DNA from: Burkholderia sp. lig30
GTDB taxonomy: Bacteria; Pseudomonadota; Gammaproteobacteria; Burkholderiales; Burkholderiaceae
Length of the DNA: 64,000 nucleotides
NCBI RefSeq assembly: GCF_000687455.2
Contig: NZ_JGVW01000072.1
Span: forward strand, 27,542 to 91,541
Direction of reading: 5' to 3'
Positions 17,779-26,109 of the stretch are shown here, piece after piece; within the stretch, counting starts at the first letter, position 1, and each line of letters begins with the position of its first letter. The notes under the pieces were generated by a model, which saw nothing but the letters and a program-made list of their open reading frames with translations, was not told the DNA's origin and ran no database searches. The translations under genes and the position numbers were made by a program.

Positions 17779-18711
17779 ATGAAATTTGCGTTCGTTTTTC
17801 CGGGGCAGGGCTCGCAGTCGGTCGGCATGCTCAACGCATTCGCCGATCTGGCCGTCGTGCGCGAGACGCTCCAGGAAGCGTCCGACGCGCTGAACCAGGA
17901 TCTCGGCAAGCTGATCGCCGAAGGTCCGGCCGAAGAACTGAATCTCACGACCAACACCCAGCCGGTGATGCTGACGGCCGCCTACGCATGCTATCGCGCA
18001 TGGCAGCAGGCGGGCGGCCCGGCGCCGGCGATCGTCGCCGGCCACAGCCTCGGCGAATACACGGCGCTCGTCGCCGCCGGCGCGATCGCGTTCAGCGACG
18101 CGGTGCCGCTCGTGCGTTTCCGCGCGCAGGCGATGCAGACCGCGGTGCCGGTCGGCCAGGGCGGCATGGCCGCGATCCTCGGCCTCGACGACGACACGGT
18201 CCGCGCAGTGTGCGCGGAAGCTGCGGAAGCGGGCGTCGTCGAAGCGGTCAACTTCAACGCGCCGGCACAGGTCGTGATCGCCGGCGACAAGGCGGCGGTC
18301 GAGAAGGCTTGCGAAATCGCGAAGGCGAAGGGCGCGAAGCGCGCGCTGCCGCTGCCGGTGTCGGCGCCGTTCCACTCGTCGCTGCTCAAGCCGGCGTCGG
18401 ATCAGCTGCGCGACTACCTCGCGGGCGTCGACGTGAAGGCGCCGCAGATCCCGGTCGTCAACAACATCGACGTCGCGGTGGCCAGCGATCCGGCCGCGAT
18501 CAAGGACGCGCTGGTGCGCCAGGCGGCGGGCCCGGTGCGCTGGGTCGAGTGCGTGAAGCACATCGCCGGCACGGGTGTCACGCACGTGATCGAGTGCGGC
18601 CCCGGCAAGGTGCTCGCGGGCCTGACCAAGCGCATCGACGGCAGCCTGACGGGCGCATCGGTGTTCGATCCGGCATCGCTCGACGAAGCGCTCAAGCTGG
18701 TCGCCGCGTGA
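17779..18711 (+). CDS. fabD: Malonyl-CoA:ACP transacylase
   Basis: This 310-residue enzyme loads malonyl groups onto acyl carrier protein. The start MKFAFVFPGQGSQSVGML has the GQGSQ oxyanion element, the nucleophile Ser lies in IVAGHSLGEYTALVAAG, and the catalytic His is in SAPFHSSLLKPA. An Arg for carboxylate binding is in VRFRAQAMQ. All catalytic residues are present. It is an internal gene of the fab operon. Confidence 0.97.
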   Translation: MKFAFVFPGQGSQSVGMLNAFADLAVVRETLQEASDALNQDLGKLIAEGPAEELNLTTNTQPVMLTAAYACYRAWQQAGGPAPAIVAGHSLGEYTALVAAGAIAFSDAVPLVRFRAQAMQTAVPVGQGGMAAILGLDDDTVRAVCAEAAEAGVVEAVNFNAPAQVVIAGDKAAVEKACEIAKAKGAKRALPLPVSAPFHSSLLKPASDQLRDYLAGVDVKAPQIPVVNNIDVAVASDPAAIKDALVRQAAGPVRWVECVKHIAGTGVTHVIECGPGKVLAGLTKRIDGSLTGASVFDPASLDEALKLVAA

Positions 18712-18750
18712 CGCGGCGGCGCATTCCTCAAGAAGACGGATACTGGATTC

Positions 18751-19500
18751 ATGGACAAGACTCTCGATAAACAGGTTGCGATCGTGACCGGCGCATCGCG
18801 CGGCATCGGCCGGGCGATCGCGCTCGAGCTGGCGCGCCAGGGCGCGACGGTGATCGGTACGGCGACGAGCGAAGCCGGCGCCGCCGCGATTACCGCGGCG
18901 TTCGCGGAAGCGGGTGTCACGGGCCGCGGCGCGGTGCTGAACGTCAACGACGCAGCGGCTGCCGAAGCGCTGATCGATGCGGCGGTGAAGGAGTTCGGCG
19001 TGCTGAACGTCCTCGTCAACAACGCGGGCATCACGCAGGACCAGCTCGCGATGCGGATGAAGGACGAGGACTGGGACGCGGTGATCGACACCAACCTGAA
19101 GTCGGTGTTCCGCCTGTCGCGCGCGGTGCTGCGCCCGATGATGAAGGCCCGTGGCGGCCGCATCATCAACATCACGTCGGTGGTCGGCTCGGCCGGCAAC
19201 CCCGGCCAGGCGAACTACGCGGCCGCCAAGGCCGGTGTCGCGGGCATGACCCGCGCGCTCGCGCGCGAGATCGGCAGCCGCGGCATCACCGTCAACTGCG
19301 TGGCGCCGGGCTTCATCGACACCGACATGACGAAGACGCTGCCGGAAGAGCAGCAGGCCGCGCTCAAGACCCAGATTCCGCTCGGCCGCCTCGGCAGCCC
19401 GGAAGACATCGCCCATGCCGTCGCGTTCCTCGCATCGCCGCAGGCCGGTTACATCACCGGCACGACGCTGCACGTGAACGGCGGCATGTACATGTCGTAA
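18751..19500 (+). CDS. fabG: 3-oxoacyl-ACP reductase
   Basis: This 249-residue short-chain dehydrogenase reduces 3-ketoacyl-ACP with NADPH. The dinucleotide motif is VTGASRGIGRAIA; NNAG is followed by ITQDQLAMRM; and the catalytic Ser-Tyr-Lys set is in ITSVVGSAGNPGQANYAAAKAG. The C-terminal GGMYMS is the usual FabG end. It follows fabD by 39 bases. Confidence 0.97.
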   Translation: MDKTLDKQVAIVTGASRGIGRAIALELARQGATVIGTATSEAGAAAITAAFAEAGVTGRGAVLNVNDAAAAEALIDAAVKEFGVLNVLVNNAGITQDQLAMRMKDEDWDAVIDTNLKSVFRLSRAVLRPMMKARGGRIINITSVVGSAGNPGQANYAAAKAGVAGMTRALAREIGSRGITVNCVAPGFIDTDMTKTLPEEQQAALKTQIPLGRLGSPEDIAHAVAFLASPQAGYITGTTLHVNGGMYMS

Positions 19501-19643
19501 CGAATTTCGTTTACCATCCGCGCCGTGCCTCGCTTTCAGCGTCGCGGCGCTTGATCCGCCGTAAGGCCAGCGCGCGTTTTTGGCGGCACCAAACCTGATA
19601 AAATGCGCGCACTTGTAAATTTGAACTTTCCCTCGGAGGGGTA

Positions 19644-19883
19644 ATGGACAACATCGAACAACGCGTCAAGAAGATCGTCGCCGAGCAACTGGGCGTCGCT
19701 GAAGCCGAGATCAAGAACGAAGCTTCGTTCGTGAACGACCTGGGCGCCGACTCCCTCGACACGGTCGAGCTGGTGATGGCTCTGGAAGACGAGTTCGGCA
19801 TGGAAATCCCGGACGAAGAGGCCGAGAAGATCACGACGGTTCAGCAAGCGATCGACTACGCTCGCGCGAACGTCAAGGCCTAA
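19644..19883 (+). CDS. acpP: Acyl carrier protein
   Basis: This 79-residue acidic protein carries the 4'-phosphopantetheine on the Ser of the motif [16 protein letters not shown] strong ribosome binding site (CGGAGGGG) precedes the ATG. The AT-rich upstream stretch CTGATAAAATG may hold a separate promoter, which would fit the high demand for ACP. It is the substrate of AcpS, encoded at 32.8 kb in the same window. Confidence 0.97.
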
Positions 19884-19956
19884 GCGTCGTCTGCCACTTC
19901 CGCATACGCCGCGCTTGACGCGCCATCCTGCCGGCATCGTGGCCGGACAGGCCAAC

Positions 19957-20008
19957 AGCCACATGGCACGCAGGGCTGGTTCCTGTGGCCACTGTGGCTT
20001 TTGTTTTA
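19957..20008 (+). terminator. Possible attenuator between acpP and fabF
   Basis: AGCCACA (19957-19963) can pair with TGTGGCT (19993-19999), and a T-rich run (TTTGTTTTA) follows, ending about 25 bases before fabF. The loop is long and has alternative pairings, so this could be a partial terminator that lowers fabF expression relative to acpP. Confidence 0.4.
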
Positions 20009-20033
20009 GTCATCCAATGAAAAAGAGGTTACC

Positions 20034-21266
20034 TTGAGCCGCCGTCGTGTTGTTGTTACAGGCCTTGGGCTGATTTCGCCTGTTGGCAATAATGTTGCCG
20101 ACGGCTGGGCCAATCTCGTGGCCGGCAAGTCCGGCATCGCTACCGTCACCAAATTCGATCATTCTGCTCTGTCCGTGCATTTCGCCGGCGAGGTCAAGGG
20201 CTTCAACGTCGAGGAGTACATCTCGGCCAAGGACGCCCGCCAGATGGATACCTTCATCCATTACGGCATCGCTGCGGGCGCGCAGGCGCTGAAGGACAGC
20301 GGCCTGGAAGTGACCGAGGCCAACGCCGAACGTGTCGGCGTGCTGGTCGGCTCCGGCATCGGCGGCCTGCCGATGATCGAGGACACCCACCAGACCTACG
20401 TCGATCGCGGTCCGCGCCGGATCTCGCCGTTCTTCGTGCCGGGTTCGATCATCAACATGATCTCGGGCCACCTGAGCATCATGTTCGGCCTGAAGGGCCC
20501 GAACCTCGCGGCCGTGACGGCCTGCACCACCGGCCTGCACAGCATCGGCCTCGCCGCGCGCCTGATCCAGGCGGGCGACGCCGACGTGATGGTGGCGGGC
20601 GGCGCCGAGTCGACCGTGTCGCCGCTGGGCATCGGCGGTTTCGCCGCGGCGCGCGCGCTGTCGACGCGCAACGACGATCCGGCCACTGCGTCCCGCCCGT
20701 GGGACAAGGATCGCGACGGCTTCGTGCTGGGCGAGGGCGCCGGCGTGATGGTGCTCGAAGAGTACGAGTCGGCGAAGGCGCGCGGCGCGAAGATCTACGC
20801 GGAAGTCGTGGGCTTCGGCATGAGCGGCGATGCGTACCACATGACCGCGCCCAACATGGACGGCCCGCGCCGCTGCATGGTCGCGGCGCTGCGCGACGCC
20901 GGCATCAACGCCGATCAGGTGCAGTACCTGAACGCTCACGGCACGTCCACGCCGCTCGGCGACAAGAACGAGACCGAAGCCATCAAGGCCGCGTTCGGCG
21001 ATCACGCGCACAAGGTCGTCGTGAACTCCACCAAGTCGATGACCGGTCACCTGCTGGGTGGCGCGGGCGGCCTGGAATCGGTGTTCACGGTGCTGGCGCT
21101 GCAACACCAGGTCTCGCCGCCGACCATCAACATCTTCAACCAGGATCCGGAGTGCGATCTGGACTTCTGTGCGAACACCGCGCGTGACATGAAGATCGAT
21201 GTGGCCGTGAAGAACAATTTCGGCTTCGGCGGGACTAACGGGACGCTGGTCTTCAAGCGCGTCTGA
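20034..21266 (+). CDS. fabF: Beta-ketoacyl-ACP synthase II (TTG start)
   Basis: This 410-residue elongating condensing enzyme has the Cys-His-His triad: Cys in [11 protein letters not shown], His in [12 protein letters not shown] and His in [12 protein letters not shown]. Translation begins with TTG: the peptide [11 protein letters not shown] must start there to complete the first beta strand. The AAAGAGG sequence seven bases upstream is the ribosome binding site. The weak start codon may tune synthesis below that of acpP. It ends the fatty-acid operon. Confidence 0.95.
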   Translation: MSRRRVVVTGLGLISPVGNNVADGWANLVAGKSGIATVTKFDHSALSVHFAGEVKGFNVEEYISAKDARQMDTFIHYGIAAGAQALKDSGLEVTEANAERVGVLVGSGIGGLPMIEDTHQTYVDRGPRRISPFFVPGSIINMISGHLSIMFGLKGPNLAAVTACTTGLHSIGLAARLIQAGDADVMVAGGAESTVSPLGIGGFAAARALSTRNDDPATASRPWDKDRDGFVLGEGAGVMVLEEYESAKARGAKIYAEVVGFGMSGDAYHMTAPNMDGPRRCMVAALRDAGINADQVQYLNAHGTSTPLGDKNETEAIKAAFGDHAHKVVVNSTKSMTGHLLGGAGGLESVFTVLALQHQVSPPTINIFNQDPECDLDFCANTARDMKIDVAVKNNFGFGGTNGTLVFKRV

Positions 21267-21277
21267 AGCGGAATCGC

Positions 21278-21733
21278 TTGACGAGTCCTCTCGATGTCGC
21301 GGCCGCAGGCCCGCAGCAGATGACGCTGCGGGCCTCGGCCGCGCTTTGCATGGTGCTTGCCGTATTCGTTTGCGCTGCCGCGTGCGCGGTGTACGCTTTC
21401 ATCGGGCCGCGCGCCTCGACGTTCACCGGTCTGGCCGGTGCCGTCGTGGCGGCTGCGGCGCTTGCGGCGTGCGCACGCCGGGCCTGTGCGCGGCGGGTGC
21501 CGGCCGGCTTGCAGGTCGCCGCGGGCGGCGCGCGCGTGACTGCGTTCGGCCGCCGTGGCGAGACGCTGGCCGACGGGCAGGTGCTGGCCTGTACGCACTG
21601 GAGCGATCTGCTGCTGGTGCTGACGGTCGGCCGCCGCGGCGGGCGCGCCGTGTCGCTCGTGATCCCGGCCGATGCGCTCGATTCGGCTGTGTTTCGCGCG
21701 CTGTCGGTCGTGGGGCGCGGCGCCCGGGCGTGA
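21278..21733 (+). CDS. Small membrane protein, possibly YgfX/CptA-like
   Basis: This is a 151-residue protein read from a TTG start. Two hydrophobic helices lie at about 17-40 and 45-66, followed by a cytoplasmic domain with HWSDLLLVLTVGRRGGR and VIPADALDSAVFRALSV. The layout (two N-terminal helices, a conserved Trp, a C-terminal Arg-rich strand and a D-A-L-D element) resembles the YgfX family. That family is encoded near rpoE/algU in several proteobacteria and is described in E. coli as a membrane toxin-like inhibitor of cell division proteins. The match is by eye only. It lies 11 bases after fabF and 141 before rpoE. Confidence 0.5.
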   Translation: MTSPLDVAAAGPQQMTLRASAALCMVLAVFVCAAACAVYAFIGPRASTFTGLAGAVVAAAALAACARRACARRVPAGLQVAAGGARVTAFGRRGETLADGQVLACTHWSDLLLVLTVGRRGGRAVSLVIPADALDSAVFRALSVVGRGARA

Positions 21734-21793
21734 AGCGCGGTGTGGCCGGCGCGGTGTGGCCGGCGAGGCGTGCCGGGCCGGCGCGAACGGACG

Positions 21794-21843
21794 GTTACGG
21801 ATCGTAACTTGAGGCCAGGGCTGGAACGTTACAATAGCGTTCC
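21794..21843 (+). promoter_or_regulatory. Two dyads and a promoter-like element upstream of rpoE
   Basis: GTTACG-GAT-CGTAAC (21794-21808) and GGAACG-N9-CGTTCC (21823-21843) are perfect inverted repeats. TTGAGG (21809) and TACAAT (21830) lie between and within them, with a short 15-base spacing. Together they could form the rpoE promoter with operator sites; the GGAAC element also resembles the -35 of extracytoplasmic sigma promoters. Confidence 0.45.
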
Positions 21844-21874
21844 GCGTTGCATCCCTAGTTAACGGATTTGTCAG

Positions 21875-22474
21875 GTGAGTGAAAAAGAAATCGATCAGGT
21901 ACTGGTCGAGCGCGTACAGAAAGGCGACAAGGCGGCGTTCGAACTCCTGGTCTCCAAATACCACCGCAAGATCATTCGGTTGATCTCGCGCCTCGTGCGG
22001 GATCCTGCCGAGGTCGAGGATGTGGCCCAGGACGCGTTCATCAAGGCGTATCGCGCGTTGCCGCAGTTTCGCGGCGAATCCGCGTTCTATACGTGGTTGT
22101 ACCGCATTGCCGTGAACACGGCGAAGAACTACCTTGCGACGCAAGGCCGCCGCGCGCCGACCTCGACCGAGGCGGATGCCGAAGAAGCGGAAACTTTCTC
22201 GGACGCAGACCAACTAAGGGATATCAACACGCCTGAGTCGATGTTGATGAGCAAGCAGATTGCCGAGACGGTCAACGCCGCAATGGCCTTGCTGCCTGAG
22301 GAACTGCGCACGGCGATCACGCTGCGCGAGATCGAAGGGCTGAGCTACGAGGAAATCGCGGAAATGATGGGCTGTCCGATCGGCACCGTTCGTTCGCGGA
22401 TTTTCCGCGCGCGCGAGGCCATCGCGGCAAAGTTGCGTCCGCTGCTCGATACGCCCGAAGGCAAGCGCTGGTAA
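21875..22474 (+). CDS. rpoE: RNA polymerase sigma factor RpoE/AlgU
   Basis: This 199-residue ECF sigma factor has region 2 in FELLVSKYHRKIIRLISRLVRDPAEVEDVAQDAF-type sequence (about 25-90). Region 4 has LREIEGLSYEEIAEMMGCPIGTVRSRIFRARE as the helix-turn-helix (about 150-185). The start codon is GTG (MSEKEIDQVLVERV). It directs envelope-stress transcription and is probably held inactive by the RseA and RseB proteins encoded next. The rpoE-rseA-rseB-mucD order matches the algU-muc type of operon. Confidence 0.95.
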   Translation: MSEKEIDQVLVERVQKGDKAAFELLVSKYHRKIIRLISRLVRDPAEVEDVAQDAFIKAYRALPQFRGESAFYTWLYRIAVNTAKNYLATQGRRAPTSTEADAEEAETFSDADQLRDINTPESMLMSKQIAETVNAAMALLPEELRTAITLREIEGLSYEEIAEMMGCPIGTVRSRIFRAREAIAAKLRPLLDTPEGKRW

Positions 22475-22545
22475 GCGCCGCGGGCGGAGCAGGCCGGACG
22501 GGGTCTATTACGAATAGAGTCGTGAGAGCACGACGGGGTGTCAAG

Positions 22546-23175
22546 ATGGGGAGCATCATGGGGTCGGTCAATACGCAGTCGCACGCGTGCTCGCGCGGCG
22601 AGCGCCTTTCCGCTCTGGTCGACGGCGAAACGTTCGACGGCCCGGACTACGGGCAGTTTGTGGCTGAGCTCGACCGCGTCGATCGCGCTGCGTGGGCCCA
22701 TTACCACCTGATCGGCGATGCGCTGCGCTCCGACGAGCTGACGCTCGCGCCGGCGCGCAGCGAATCGTTCATGACGCGCTTGTCGGCGCAGCTCGACAGC
22801 GAGCCGCATCTGCTCGCACCGGTCGCCGCGCCCGTCACCCGCAAGCTGCTGGCGCTGCGCCGCCGCGTCGTGCCCGCGTTCGCGGTGGCGGCTGCCGCCG
22901 CCACGCTGACGTGGGTCGTCGTGCCGCAGCTGCAGGGCGTGAACGGCCCGGGCGGCGTACAGGTCGCATCGGTCGGCGCACCGGAGCAGAACGGCCTGCA
23001 ACGCGTGACGGTCGCGCAGGCGCGGTCGCAGCCGGGGCTGCAGGACGTCAACATCATTCGCGACGCGAGTCTCGACCAGTATCTCGAAGCGCACCAGCAA
23101 TTCGCGCAGCAGCCCGTCGTCACGGGTTCGATGCCGCTGATCCGCGCTGCCGTGACCACGACGCCAGGCCAATAA
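22546..23175 (+). CDS. rseA: Anti-sigma factor RseA/MucA
   Basis: This protein of about 209 residues has a cytoplasmic sigma-binding domain at its N-terminus (RGERLSALVDGETFDGP and a W-x-x-Y/H-H-L-I-G-D-A-L-R motif, here WAHYHLIGDALRS). One transmembrane helix (about 112-130, VPAFAVAAAAATLTWVVV) and a periplasmic Gln-rich tail follow. It should bind RpoE at the membrane until cleaved under stress. Three in-frame starts exist (GTG 22522, ATG 22546, ATG 22558); the ATG at 22558 has GGGGAG just upstream and is an alternative. RseB is encoded four bases after the stop. Confidence 0.87.
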   Translation: MGSIMGSVNTQSHACSRGERLSALVDGETFDGPDYGQFVAELDRVDRAAWAHYHLIGDALRSDELTLAPARSESFMTRLSAQLDSEPHLLAPVAAPVTRKLLALRRRVVPAFAVAAAAATLTWVVVPQLQGVNGPGGVQVASVGAPEQNGLQRVTVAQARSQPGLQDVNIIRDASLDQYLEAHQQFAQQPVVTGSMPLIRAAVTTTPGQ

Positions 23176-23179
23176 CCCG

Positions 23180-24238
23180 ATGCGGACATTGCGGTTGAAT
23201 CACACCATCTCCGGATGGAAGCGGCTGCCGGCTCTCCTGCTTTGCGCAGCCGCATTGTTGTCCGTTCAGTCTCTCCAGGCGCGCGCGCAGCAGCCGGACG
23301 ATCCCGTCGCGACCCGCAAGGCGGCGGCCGACTGGCTCGATCGCATCCAGCAGGCCGCCCAGCAGCAGAATTACGAAGGCACGTTCGTCTATCAGCGTGG
23401 CGGATTCGTGCAGTCGTCGCGCATCGCCCACTACGCCGCGCGCGGCGAGGGCGAATTCGAGCGGATCGAGAGCCTCGACGGCAAGCCGCGCAAGCTGCTG
23501 CGGCATAACGACGAGCTGTACACCTTCGTACCCGAGCGCAAGCTGTGCGTCGTCGAGCGCCGGCAGGCCCGCGACTCGTTTCCGGCGTTGCTCGGCGCGA
23601 GTGGCGAGCACGTGCTGTCCGTCTACGACGCGAAGCTGCTCGGCAAGGACCGTGTGGCCGGGGTCGACGCGCAGGTCGTCGAACTGATGCCGAAGGACGC
23701 GTATCGTTTCGCGTACAAGCTGTGGGCCGACGCCCGCACCGGCCTGCTGCTGCGTTCGCAGACGCTCGACGCGGACGACCGCGTGCTCGAGCAGATCGCC
23801 TTCTCGCAACTGCAGGTGGGCGCCGCCGCGCCGGGTGAAAAATCGGCGATCGCGACCGGCATGCGCAACCTGAATGGCTGGACGGTCGTCCGGCCGCCCG
23901 TCGCGCCGGTCGACATGGTGGCGCAAGGCTGGCAGATAGCGCCTGGCGTGGCCGGCTTCAAGAAGATCCGCGAGGTGCGGCGGCCGATGGCCGCGCGCGA
24001 TGCGGGCGATCCGCCGATCCCGGTCGACCAGGCCGTGTTCACCGACGGGCTGGCGACGATCTCCGTGTTCATCGAGCCGGCCGAGAAGAACACGCGCAAG
24101 GAAGGCGCGGGCAGCACCGGCGCGACCCACGTGCTGGTCAAGCGCCGCGGCGATTTCTGGATCACCGTGCTGGGCGAAGTGCCGCCCGCGACGTTGCAGC
24201 AATTCGCGTCTGCCATAGAATACAAGGCTTCCAAGTAA
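23180..24238 (+). CDS. rseB: Periplasmic sigma-E regulatory protein RseB/MucB
   Basis: This 352-residue protein has a signal peptide (about 1-36, ending LQARAQQ) and the MucB/RseB fold. Its N-terminal LolA-like beta-sheet domain (NYEGTFVYQRGGFVQSSRI, DGKPRKLLRHNDELYTFVP) and smaller C-terminal domain bind RseA and shield it from proteolysis. The segment WLDRIQQAAQQQNYEGTFVY is characteristic. It follows rseA by four bases and precedes mucD by 16. Confidence 0.93.
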   Translation: MRTLRLNHTISGWKRLPALLLCAAALLSVQSLQARAQQPDDPVATRKAAADWLDRIQQAAQQQNYEGTFVYQRGGFVQSSRIAHYAARGEGEFERIESLDGKPRKLLRHNDELYTFVPERKLCVVERRQARDSFPALLGASGEHVLSVYDAKLLGKDRVAGVDAQVVELMPKDAYRFAYKLWADARTGLLLRSQTLDADDRVLEQIAFSQLQVGAAAPGEKSAIATGMRNLNGWTVVRPPVAPVDMVAQGWQIAPGVAGFKKIREVRRPMAARDAGDPPIPVDQAVFTDGLATISVFIEPAEKNTRKEGAGSTGATHVLVKRRGDFWITVLGEVPPATLQQFASAIEYKASK

Positions 24239-24254
24239 CGCTTCCGTTTCCGAC

Positions 24255-25730
24255 ATGATGAAACTCACGCTGCGCAAATGGCTGGCCGCTGCGGCGATGG
24301 CGGCTTGCCTTCCGTTCGTGCCGCACACCGCGGCCGCGATGCCCGCGGGCGCGGGCCTGCCTGATTTCGCGGATCTCGTCGAAAAGGTCGGCCCGGCCGT
24401 GGTCAACATCCGGACGACCGCGAACGTGCCGTCCGCGGCGCGCGGCGTGCTGCCGCCCGGATTCGACAACGGCGACATGTCGGAATTCTTCCGGCGCTTC
24501 TTCGGCATTCCGCTGCCGCAGGCGCCCGGCAACCCGAAAAACGCGCCGGCGCCCGACGCCGCGCCGGATACCGAGCAGAACCGTGGCGTCGGCTCCGGCT
24601 TCATCCTGTCGGGCGACGGCTACGTGATGACCAACGCGCACGTCGTCGACGACGCGGACACGATCTACGTGACGCTGACCGACAAGCGCGAGTTCAAGGC
24701 GAAGCTGGTCGGCGTCGACGAGCGCACTGACGTCGCGGTGGTCAAGATCCAGGCGTCGAACCTGCCGACCGTCGCGATCGGCGATTCGAACAAGGTGCGC
24801 GTCGGCGAGTGGGTCGTCGCGATCGGCTCGCCGTTCGGCCTCGACAACACGGTCACGGCCGGCATCGTCAGCGCGAAGGGCCGCAACACCGGCGATTACC
24901 TGCCGTTCATCCAGACCGACGTGGCCGTGAACCCGGGCAACTCGGGCGGGCCGCTGATCAACATGCAGGGCGAGGTGATTGGCATCAACTCGCAGATCTA
25001 CAGCCGCACCGGCGGGTTCATGGGCATTTCGTTCGCGATTCCGATCGACGAGGCGATGCGCGTGGCGGACCAGCTGAAGTCGTCGGGCAAGGTGACGCGC
25101 GGCCGCATCGCGGTCGCGATCGGCGAGGTGACGAAGGAAGTCGCCGATTCGATCGGCCTGCCGAAGGCGGAAGGCGCGCTCGTCAGCAGCGTCGAGCCGG
25201 GCGGCCCGGCCGACAAGGCGGGCATCCAGCCGGGCGACATCATCCTGAAGTTCAACGGCCGTCCGGTCGAGACCGCGTCGGATCTGCCGCGCATGGTCGG
25301 CGACCTGAAGCCGGGCGCGAAGGCGGCCGTCACGGTCTGGCGCAAGGGCCAGGCGCGTGAGCTGCCGATCACGATCGCCGAGACGCCGGTCGATGCGGTC
25401 GCGAAGGCCGATCCGCGCAAGAACGCGCCGCAGAAGTCGCGCCAGAGCAATCCGCTCGGCCTGACGGTCAGCGACATTCCGGCGGATCAACTGAAGGCGC
25501 TGAAGCTGCGGAACGGCGTGCAGGTCGACGGCGTCGACGGGCCTGCCGCGCGTGCGGGGCTGCAGCGCGGCGACATCGTGCTGCGGGTCGGCGATACCGA
25601 TATCACGAGCGCGAAGCAGTTCGCCGACGTCACCGCGCAGCTCGATGCGCAAAAGGCGGTCGCGGTGCTGGTGCGGCGCGGCGACACCACGCAGTTCATC
25701 CCGATGCGTCCGCGTCAGAGCCAGAAGTGA
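24255..25730 (+). CDS. mucD: Periplasmic serine endoprotease DegP/MucD
   Basis: This 491-residue HtrA-family protease has a signal peptide (about 1-28, cleaved after AAA). The trypsin-like domain has the triad His in VMTNAHVVDDAD, Asp in DERTDVAVVKI and Ser in VNPGNSGGPLIN. Two PDZ domains occupy about 280-370 and 400-485 (GPADKAGIQPGDIIL and GPAARAGLQRGDIVL). It degrades or refolds damaged envelope proteins and is a usual member of the RpoE operon in pseudomonads and Burkholderia. The two-PDZ layout matches DegP/DegQ/MucD. Confidence 0.94.
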   Translation: MMKLTLRKWLAAAAMAACLPFVPHTAAAMPAGAGLPDFADLVEKVGPAVVNIRTTANVPSAARGVLPPGFDNGDMSEFFRRFFGIPLPQAPGNPKNAPAPDAAPDTEQNRGVGSGFILSGDGYVMTNAHVVDDADTIYVTLTDKREFKAKLVGVDERTDVAVVKIQASNLPTVAIGDSNKVRVGEWVVAIGSPFGLDNTVTAGIVSAKGRNTGDYLPFIQTDVAVNPGNSGGPLINMQGEVIGINSQIYSRTGGFMGISFAIPIDEAMRVADQLKSSGKVTRGRIAVAIGEVTKEVADSIGLPKAEGALVSSVEPGGPADKAGIQPGDIILKFNGRPVETASDLPRMVGDLKPGAKAAVTVWRKGQARELPITIAETPVDAVAKADPRKNAPQKSRQSNPLGLTVSDIPADQLKALKLRNGVQVDGVDGPAARAGLQRGDIVLRVGDTDITSAKQFADVTAQLDAQKAVAVLVRRGDTTQFIPMRPRQSQK

Positions 25731-25740
25731 CGCGGCGGCG

Positions 25741-25977
25741 ATGCTGACGCTTTACGGCCGGGGCTGGTGCCATCTGTGCGACGACATGCGCGACGCGCTG
25801 GCGCCGGTTGCTGCGGAATTCGGCGTCGCGGTCGAGTATGTCGACATCGATGCCGACGCGGCGCTCGTCGCCCGCTACGACGAGGACGTGCCGGTGCTGC
25901 TGCTGGACGGTGCGGAAGTGTGCCGCCACCGCTTCGACGAGGCGCGGTTGCGGTGCGCGCTCGCGGCCCGGCGCTGA
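25741..25977 (+). CDS. Glutaredoxin/thioredoxin-fold small protein
   Basis: This 78-residue protein has a thioredoxin fold with the redox motif WCHLC near the N-terminus (LTLYGRGWCHLCDDMRDAL) and the cis-Pro segment DVPVLLLDG. It corresponds to the DUF836/glutaredoxin-like family. Oxidoreductase activity is plausible, but its partner is unknown. The ATG lies 10 bases after mucD, so it is probably the last gene of the stress operon, before lepA. Confidence 0.82.
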   Translation: MLTLYGRGWCHLCDDMRDALAPVAAEFGVAVEYVDIDADAALVARYDEDVPVLLLDGAEVCRHRFDEARLRCALAARR

Positions 25978-26006
25978 AGGCGCGGCGGGCCGGCTGGCAA
26001 AATGCC

Positions 26007-26024
26007 GCCCCGGCCGGGGCTTTT
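26007..26024 (+). terminator. Short GC palindrome with T-tract upstream of lepA
   Basis: GCCCCGGCCGGGGC is a perfect 14-base palindrome followed by TTTT. As a five-base-pair stem with a GGCC loop it could be a weak terminator after the stress operon. A TAAAAT box soon after may serve as a lepA -10 element. Confidence 0.45.
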
Positions 26025-26109
26025 CGGCTAAAATGGGCTGTTTTTTCACCGACTTACAAGGCGTGCTCCGCAGTCGTCGAGCGCGCCTTTTTCGCTTGTT
26101 CGGCACTGA

